This document shows, in pieces, positions 62,601 through 64,000 of a stretch of 64,000 nt of DNA. Each line of letters starts with the position of its first letter. Position 1 is the stretch's first letter. The notes beneath the pieces were generated by a model. The model was not told the DNA's origin, made no database searches, and saw only the letters and a list, made by a program, of their open reading frames with translations. Source of the DNA: Blastomussa wellsi (taxonomy: Eukaryota; Cnidaria; Anthozoa; Scleractinia; Plerogyridae); contig OX393562.1 in assembly GCA_947652115.1 (NCBI GenBank), positions 521,087 to 585,086 on the forward strand, in the 5' to 3' direction. The position numbers and the translations under genes were made by a program.

Positions 62601-63189
62601 ACTCCTTTAGCGCCGATCTCATTATCCCTACCCACCCCTCTCCTTCTCACCTCACTTTGACGCATTTCCACTGTTTTCCCTACCTCCCCCCCCCCCCCCT
62701 GTGATTCACCTCTTTACTTGATGGAACTTTGAAAAGGTGGCATTTAAGCAAAATTGAATGCCTTTTATTTCTACTGGAAAATGGACATCTTTTCATACTA
62801 GGGCCTTGGATGCCTTCTCTAATCTTCTCCTGGGTCAGCCAATGTCTGCCTTGGTCGCAAAAGTCACTCGTTCTCGCGACCGACGCGAGTTTGAGCCGTC
62901 TGAAGTCATTAACGAACTCCGTCAAGGCACAATTGTTGACACTCGACTACAGGAAGTGCTACAAATTGCCAAAAGATCCTTCAGTATCTCAGACTCCAGC
63001 GGAGCCATGTTTAAGAACTTGACTGAGGAGATGGCAAGTAAGCACCCAATCCTTAAGGAGCTACTGGAGCGAGTGTTAAAAGAAGACTGGACTGGACTGG
63101 ACGGCAGTGAAGTGGGATGGATGACAGCAGTGAAACACAACCTTAAAAAGGCAAAGAAAATCGGGCTCAGGATGAGCGAGTTCTTATAG
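37160..63189 (+). CDS. zswim8-like: ZSWIM8-like SWIM zinc-finger protein with embedded RBMS-type tandem RRMs (22 exons)
   Basis: Predicted substrate receptor of a Cullin-2 RING ubiquitin ligase that also carries RNA-binding domains. Exons: 37160-37610, 40187-40582, 41357-41539, 42307-42604, 42751-42869, 44247-45076, 45539-46311, 47867-47999, 48358-48476, 49339-49605, 50525-50583, 51090-51181, 52202-52264, 52666-52760, 53729-53790, 58748-58801, 59299-59330, 59705-59943, 60780-60916, 61551-61666, 62390-62511, 62802-63189. All introns are GT-AG, all phases agree, and the total is 5028 nt (1675 aa). An in-frame TGA at 37151 fixes the start. Order: acidic N-terminus, BC-box (76-85), Cul2-box (101-109), SWIM finger (C186, C188, C195, H197), a long helical-looking middle, RRM1 (about 1166-1240), RRM2 (about 1241-1331), and a C-terminus I do not recognise. 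Similarity to ZSWIM8 around the SWIM finger is from family knowledge. The in-frame union with RRMs is seen in the sequence but untested by transcripts. Confidence 0.8.
37830..38140. repeat. Foldback element in zswim8-like intron 1
   Basis: GGGATTCATTAAGAGCTTC, GAAAGTACATG and AAAAATCAGCATC recur as reverse complements at about 38034-38098. Confidence 0.8.
38250..38425. repeat. GAGTTGGATT minisatellite
   Basis: About 12 variants of a 12-17-bp unit (GAGTTGGATTTC, CAAGTTGGATTA). It lies in intron 1. Confidence 0.9.
38629..38805. mobile_element. 177-bp MITE with 6-bp target duplication
   Basis: Terminal repeats CAGGGATGTAGCTAA and its complement. CAAAGC flanks both ends (38623-38628 and 38806-38811). 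The interior has CCGGCT/AGCCGG pairs. It lies in intron 1. Confidence 0.85.
39128..39356. repeat. Inverted repeat in zswim8-like intron 1
   Basis: CAGTCTTTCCTATAAAACCG with GTGAACACCAGAAA pairs with TTTCTGGTGTTCACAG and TTTTACGGGAAAGACTG about 150 bp on. The rest of intron 1 up to exon 2 shows nothing coding. Confidence 0.7.
40187..40582 (+). CDS. zswim8-like: Exon 2: SWIM zinc finger
   Basis: It opens with GFRLSATVV, close to the start of the ZSWIM8 SWIM region. The finger is CxCx6CxH (C186, C188, C195, H197). It is followed by a helical segment with [23 protein letters not shown], here cited by its key residues PVS, L and KFAQYL, and it ends in the family signature GAPDPTAGP. The acceptor is TTTTGCTACAG and the donor is CCTG|GTAAGG, phase 1 on both sides. 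The open frame running on to 40752, including a His run from a CAT repeat, is intron read-through. SWIM fingers mediate protein or nucleic acid contacts in this family. Confidence 0.9.
41357..42869 (+). CDS. zswim8-like: Exons 3-5 of the ZSWIM8-like gene
   Basis: Exon 3 (41357-41539) starts [14 protein letters not shown] and ends in phase 1. Exon 4 (42307-42604) carries a segment around [20 protein letters not shown] and ends in phase 2 at TCAGA|GTAAGT. Exon 5 (42751-42869) carries [14 protein letters not shown]. In position and sequence this recalls the family segment in which LWDELGALW precedes an LSP/LNP motif. The region corresponds to the conserved middle of ZSWIM4/5/6/8 proteins but is divergent. 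The intron between exons 3 and 4 holds a minus-strand tRNA-derived SINE at about 41865-41945. Confidence 0.75.
41865..41945 (-). repeat. tRNA-derived SINE head
   Basis: The minus strand has a box A-like TAGAGTAGCCTACTGG and a box B-like GGTTTGATTC at tRNA spacing. It does not have a complete tRNA arm set. Confidence 0.5.
42870..44246. other. Intron 5, no repeat recognised
   Basis: I find no exon-like or mobile sequence in this 1.4-kb intron. It ends in a good pyrimidine tract before exon 6. Confidence 0.4.
44247..45076 (+). CDS. zswim8-like: Exon 6: long middle exon of the ZSWIM8-like gene
   Basis: This 830-nt exon encodes about 277 residues. The segment around [20 protein letters not shown] matches the idea of the ZSWIM helical repeat in which a residue pattern ending in REALRLAVAI is conserved. 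A Ser/Glu-rich low-complexity stretch lies near the middle (about 44755-44820). The acceptor is TGTTTTTAG and the donor CATGAG|GTATAA, entry phase 1 and exit phase 0. No frameshift is visible. Confidence 0.8.
45539..46311 (+). CDS. zswim8-like: Exon 7: long middle exon of the ZSWIM8-like gene
   Basis: This 773-nt exon begins [14 protein letters not shown] at a phase 0 acceptor and ends AYSV in phase 2 at GTCAG|GTACCT. The sequence is helix-rich, for example [14 protein letters not shown] and [14 protein letters not shown], as in the alpha-solenoid-like body of ZSWIM proteins. No named motif is visible. The following intron (46312-47866) holds LINE 3' fragments on the minus strand. Confidence 0.8.
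46346..47165 (-). mobile_element. Two LINE (L2/CR1-like) 3' fragments in intron 7
   Basis: 46491-46793 on the minus strand encodes an RT C-terminus ([24 protein letters not shown]), followed by a (TGTAT)n tail at 46346-46370. 46837-47160 encodes a related but distinct end ([40 protein letters not shown]). Both are antisense to the host gene. Confidence 0.75.
47867..48476 (+). CDS. zswim8-like: Exons 8-9 of the ZSWIM8-like gene
   Basis: Exon 8 (47867-47999) starts [20 protein letters not shown] and ends EKVLR in phase 0 at AGG|GTGAGC. Exon 9 (48358-48476) starts [20 protein letters not shown] and ends ISFC in phase 2 at TGCAG|GTATGC. Both are leucine-rich and helical. Exon 9 joins exon 10 with the arginine codon split AG|A, so the SWIM-side frame runs directly into the RRM-bearing exon. 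Confidence 0.75.
49339..49605 (+). CDS. zswim8-like: Exon 10: junction exon joining ZSWIM body to RRM1
   Basis: One uninterrupted frame encodes a ZSWIM-side start ([16 protein letters not shown]), a charged linker rich in Lys, Arg and Glu (about residues 1143-1164), and the beginning of RRM1 ([17 protein letters not shown]). RBMS proteins have SKTNLYIRGL at this point. RNP2 reads LFLRRL, so the usual Asn/Gly position is Arg. The exit is AGTGG|GTTAGT, phase 2, giving LCSG joined to YGSIVS. An internal donor ACA|GTAAGT at 49409/49410 (phase 1) would end the exon before the linker. Confidence 0.8.
49640..49950. repeat. CATCCCAGT minisatellite
   Basis: Dozens of variants of TCATCCCAGTCATTC, immediately after the exon 10 donor. 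A second, sparser block lies at 50240-50440. Confidence 0.9.
50525..50583 (+). CDS. zswim8-like: Exon 11: RRM1 middle segment (RBMS type)
   Basis: This 59-nt exon encodes [19 protein letters not shown], matching the RBMS segment YGKIVSTKAILDK. It enters in phase 2 and exits in phase 1. The acceptor is CCTTCACAG and the donor AAAG|GTGATT. The small size and boundaries are those I recall for RBMS genes, which argues for descent from a genomic, intron-bearing RBMS locus and not from a retrocopy. Confidence 0.85.
50785..50970. repeat. Foldback MITE in intron 11
   Basis: GCCATTTCCGAGTTGCCTTT and ACGAGTCTAAGTGCGAAAC pair with GTTTCGCACGTAGACTCGTT and GAACTCGGAAATGGC. The arms are about 55-60 bp. 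Confidence 0.75.
51090..51181 (+). CDS. zswim8-like: Exon 12: RRM1 end with RNP1 (RBMS type)
   Basis: It encodes [20 protein letters not shown] and the tail ending QAQMAK. RNP1 (KGYGFVNF) is intact with both aromatic RNA-contact positions. The AAAQKAV...QAQMAK pattern is diagnostic of RBMS/MSSP RRM1. Entry phase 1, exit phase 0 at GCAAAG|GTGTTA. Confidence 0.9.
52202..52264 (+). CDS. zswim8-like: Exon 13: start of RRM2
   Basis: It encodes [20 protein letters not shown], matching the RBMS inter-RRM linker and RNP2 (QEQDPTNLYISNLP). Phase 0 on both sides. The acceptor is TTTTCTCCTTAG and the donor GAAGCA|GTAAGT. RNP2 is LYFCRLP. The preceding intron (51182-52201) contains nothing I recognise. 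Confidence 0.85.
52666..52760 (+). CDS. zswim8-like: Exon 14: RRM2 middle with RNP1
   Basis: It encodes [20 protein letters not shown] and a tail SKGVAFAR, matching RBMS segments (LENMLKPFGQVISTRILRD, SRGVGFAR). Entry phase 0, exit phase 2 at GCAAG|GTAATT. RNP1 (KGVAFAR) is diverged but keeps the central Phe. Confidence 0.85.
53729..53790 (+). CDS. zswim8-like: Exon 15: RRM2 second helix
   Basis: It encodes [20 protein letters not shown], matching the RBMS segment MESTEKCEAII..FNGK. The Arg codon is split AG|A with exon 14, and the exit is GAAG|GTGAGA in phase 1. The downstream intron (53791-58747) is nearly 5 kb because it holds minisatellites and a BEL/Pao element. Confidence 0.8.
53940..54845. 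repeat. TCCGTCC minisatellites at the 5' side of the BEL element
   Basis: Block 1 (53940-54245) repeats CCGTCCATCCCATCCGTTTG and shorter derivatives. Block 2 (54675-54845) repeats GTCCGTCTGGTCCGTTC. A retroposon-like segment with ATAAAGAGATTGTTGTTG lies between them. Block 2 ends about 20 bp before the truncated BEL frame. Confidence 0.85.
54947..58264 (+). CDS. pol: BEL/Pao Pol polyprotein (reverse transcriptase, RNase H, integrase)
   Basis: This 1105-residue uninterrupted ORF has three enzymatic parts. [10 protein letters not shown] (catalytic Asp about 88) and YVDD (169-172). RNase [12 protein letters not shown] (about 380), WVDSMT (about 451) and NPADIPSRG (about 495). Integrase: an HHCC zinc region (His about 682-698, Cys about 728-731), then DFAGP, SDNAKTF and GFWERLV giving the D, D, E triad (about 764, 828, 875). 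The lack of any stop or frameshift implies recent insertion. The aspartic protease normally upstream in BEL pol is absent, so the copy is non-autonomous as it stands. Confidence 0.92.
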   Translation: MREGIVEKVPAEESKMKESKDVHYLPHHAVIRRDRETTKLRIVYDGSAKPTGRDHSLNDCLQTGPNYTPQLFDTLVRFRWHKIGLTADIEKAFLMVGINEADKDMLRFLWFNDPGDPNSDIIHLRFTRLVFGLRPSPAILGSTIRHHLDAQISEEFKAELIERLKNSLYVDDLVTGEESKAEALDLYSRSKSIMKRGGFNLRKWNTNSRVVLEAINRSNNSVMPPSVNQSMKAITEEDESYAKTTTGLPIDDKGSIDNSTVKVLGSIWNTTNDQLTFNLSDLSDQAKLLPTTKRSLLKISAKIFDPLGLLSPFTIQWKVLFQALCNEHTDWDEQLRDEHLKKWNSLTAELQTLNNVRIPRCYFENKCSQLKFAQLHCFSDASERAYAATIYLRSTYDDGHVDVNLIASKTKVAPLKKQSIPRLELLGATILVRLAKAVQNALPQKLENVYYWVDSMTVLCWIKNTKPWKQYVMTRVQEIRENTPRESWNFCPGEQNPADIPSRGRTASDLVTETRWWKGPEFLYKLEVELPEKDNAQFENEIAMNEILKNPPTTTHVLATSAQVHQTGAHQIIDANRYSSFKKLLRVTAYVLRFVRRSSERSLELNAEEIRSAEELWIKSIQNQSFSEEVCHLMSVRKSPVPILVRQFDLYLDDKGIVRCKGRIQNSSLDQEVKTPMLLPSKHHVVDLIIRQTHDRMLHSGVNTTLTAVRERFWIIRGRQGVKRVLRRCVKCKRVEGQPFSLPQPPALPEERVSDDPPFTHTGVDFAGPLYTKEKGANAEISKAYVCLFTCASTRAVHLELTSRLSTEAFLMAFRRFTSRRGLPSTLVSDNAKTFKSASKDIVKIPRAKEVLHYMANNGVTWKFIVERAAWWGGFWERLVQIVKRALKKVIGRSCLSFEELGTLLTEVESIVNARPLTYVYDDLDGVSFALTPSHLINGRRLQNTANSSHFEIVSTHESLTRRSQHHKRLLNQFSVTWRKEYLADLRQTHATNARRRGENPEIAVGDVVLLQNDSTKRVMWKLAIVNELIAGIDGKIRAAVVRVADSGSLLKRSVKHLFPIEVKANIALPEPESLSEQGNDPVNAVNRPRRSAAINADFLRRLRS
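58398..58545 (+). repeat. Probable 3' LTR of the BEL/Pao element
   Basis: It begins TGTAAG right after a polypurine tract and contains a TATA-like box and ATTAAA. The right boundary is uncertain because there is no 5' copy to compare. Confidence 0.5.
58580..58680 (-). repeat. Retroposon 3' tail in intron 15
   Basis: ATAATAATAATAAGAACAAT and ATTGCGCTTTTTAGCATAC read as the reverse complement of an L2/SINE-type end. It is just left of exon 16. Confidence 0.5.
58748..58801 (+). CDS. zswim8-like: Exon 16: last strand of RRM2
   Basis: This 54-nt exon encodes [24 protein letters not shown]2 ends in PLLCKFADGGQKKR, so the KFAD signature identifies it. The acceptor is TCGCTTGCAG and the donor GATG|GTACGA, phase 1 on both sides. 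It is the only RRM exon downstream of the BEL insertion. Confidence 0.75.
59299..59943 (+). CDS. zswim8-like: Exons 17-18: return to non-RRM sequence
   Basis: Exon 17 (59299-59330) is a 32-nt microexon ([10 protein letters not shown]), entry phase 1 and exit phase 0 at GAG|GTGAGT. Exon 18 (59705-59943) encodes [20 protein letters not shown], then [19 protein letters not shown] and [11 protein letters not shown], exit phase 2. The acidic patch is the most obvious feature. I recognise no named domain. The phase 1 entry of exon 17 matches the alternative donor inside exon 10. Confidence 0.65.
60780..63189 (+). CDS. zswim8-like: Exons 19-22: C-terminal region and stop
   Basis: Exon 19 (60780-60916) encodes [20 protein letters not shown]. 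Exon 20 (61551-61666) encodes [20 protein letters not shown]. Exon 21 (62390-62511) encodes [20 protein letters not shown] and [14 protein letters not shown]. Exon 22 (62802-63189) starts [18 protein letters not shown] and ends RMSEFL before TAG at 63187. All junction phases agree. The region is helical and leucine-rich, as a ZSWIM C-terminus would be, but I cannot confirm homology from memory. Confidence 0.7.
61208..61531. mobile_element. PIF/Harbinger-like MITE ending next to exon 20
   Basis: Its ends are GGCCCGGTTGAGAC and, inverted, GGCCCGATTCAGAC. TTA flanks both sides (61205-61207, 61532-61534), the usual TWA target of this superfamily. Subterminal GAATCGAATTC is also inverted. The element stops 19 bp before exon 20. 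Confidence 0.8.
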
Positions 63190-64000
63190 TTTAGGGTAGT
63201 TTTTCACAATTCAGGCTCCTCGGTTTCTTAATTGGTTCTTTTTTGCAGAGGTTGTCGTTGTGTACCCATTGGCAGAAATAGTGTACTACTAATACATAAT
63301 GATTTAGAAGAAGAAGAACATCGTCTATTTTGCACAGTAGGTTTATGGAAAACATATTTCAAGTCAAAATCCAAAAAATGTAAATCATAACTTTTTGTCA
63401 GAAGTTTCTCGCGCAATTCAAATCCAGAATGTTGGCAGAAAATTGGAGTGATTTTTTGGTATAAGAACCTATTTTTCTTTGTCAGGCTGATCAGGTTCTT
63501 ATATTTTTGGGTATTTAAATGCCAAATTTCAGCCTGTAGGTTCTTATATGCGGGTTTTTACACAAGTTCGTACGCTACTGTTAGAAGGATACAATAGCTT
63601 TATATGAAAAAAAAATTCTATCAGTATATTCCCGAGGCAACGTTTCTGGCATTACAAGTGTTAAAATGTAAGTAAGGATCAACTAATTAAGGGATTTCTA
63701 ATTGGAATGTTCACTGAGACAGTGTGTAAAAAATGCAAGGGAAATGTTGTGAGCATCAAGACTAAAGAAGACGTATAAAAACGGCTAATGGCTACAATAC
63801 AAGGGTTTCATAACAAAACAAAAGCTAAATCCTAGTTGAACAAAATATCCTTGAAGTGTTCCGAATTTATCAGCTATCTTTGTCACATTTAGAGCATTTA
63901 AAGTATTGAATTGGAGTGCAAATCGCAAGGTAGTTATATTTTAATAGTTTATTGAAGTAACAAAAATAACCCGCAACATTGTGAACCTATGTACATAATA
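63190..64000 (+). other. 3' flank of the zswim8-like gene
   Basis: Probable 3' UTR and beyond. It is AT-rich, with no AATAAA that I could place and no further exon. Confidence 0.4.

Overview
The window is metazoan genomic DNA: AT-rich, intron-rich, with GT-AG introns and dense foldback elements, MITEs and retrotransposon fragments. The repeat mix (BEL/Pao, L2/CR1-like LINEs, DIRS-like RT, tRNA-derived SINEs, many near-palindromic elements) suggests a cnidarian, perhaps a stony coral. The species is inference. There is one 200-base assembly gap (1057-1256).

Layout. 1-4.5 kb: a large inverted repeat around the gap, then sequence in which I recognise no gene. 4.5-17.4 kb: a tandem array of about 3.5 copies of a 2.7-3.6 kb unit, interrupted by a LINE and a SINE. 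The units carry small minus-strand candidate exons with matching splice phases, of unknown function and decayed in several copies. 17.4-27.3 kb: retroelement fragments, hairpins and simple repeats. 27.4-34.4 kb: a five-exon minus-strand SLC46-family (proton-coupled folate transporter-like) MFS gene. 35-37.1 kb: the intergenic region between this gene and a divergent neighbour. 37.16-63.19 kb: a 22-exon plus-strand gene. 63.2-64 kb: its 3' flank.

The 22-exon gene is the main result. Every splice junction I placed has a compatible phase, and the exons sum to 5028 nt (1675 codons plus stop). The N-terminal part is ZSWIM8-like: an Elongin BC-box, a Cullin-2-box and a CxCx6CxH SWIM zinc finger. 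Exons 10-16 encode two tandem RRMs of the RBMS (MSSP) type, in frame with the SWIM part, followed by a C-terminal region I cannot name. This predicts a cullin-RING substrate receptor with its own RNA-binding module. ZSWIM8 in other animals acts in target-directed microRNA decay, so the combination is functionally suggestive. A consensus alternative donor inside exon 10 has the same phase as the acceptor of exon 17, so an RRM-less isoform could be made in frame.

A 5'-truncated BEL/Pao element with an intact 1105-residue pol ORF sits in sense orientation in intron 15, within the RRM2 coding block. Other mobile elements mark splice sites: a hAT-like foldback whose 8-bp target duplication is the SLC46 exon 2 donor, and a PIF/Harbinger-like MITE ending 19 bp before exon 20.
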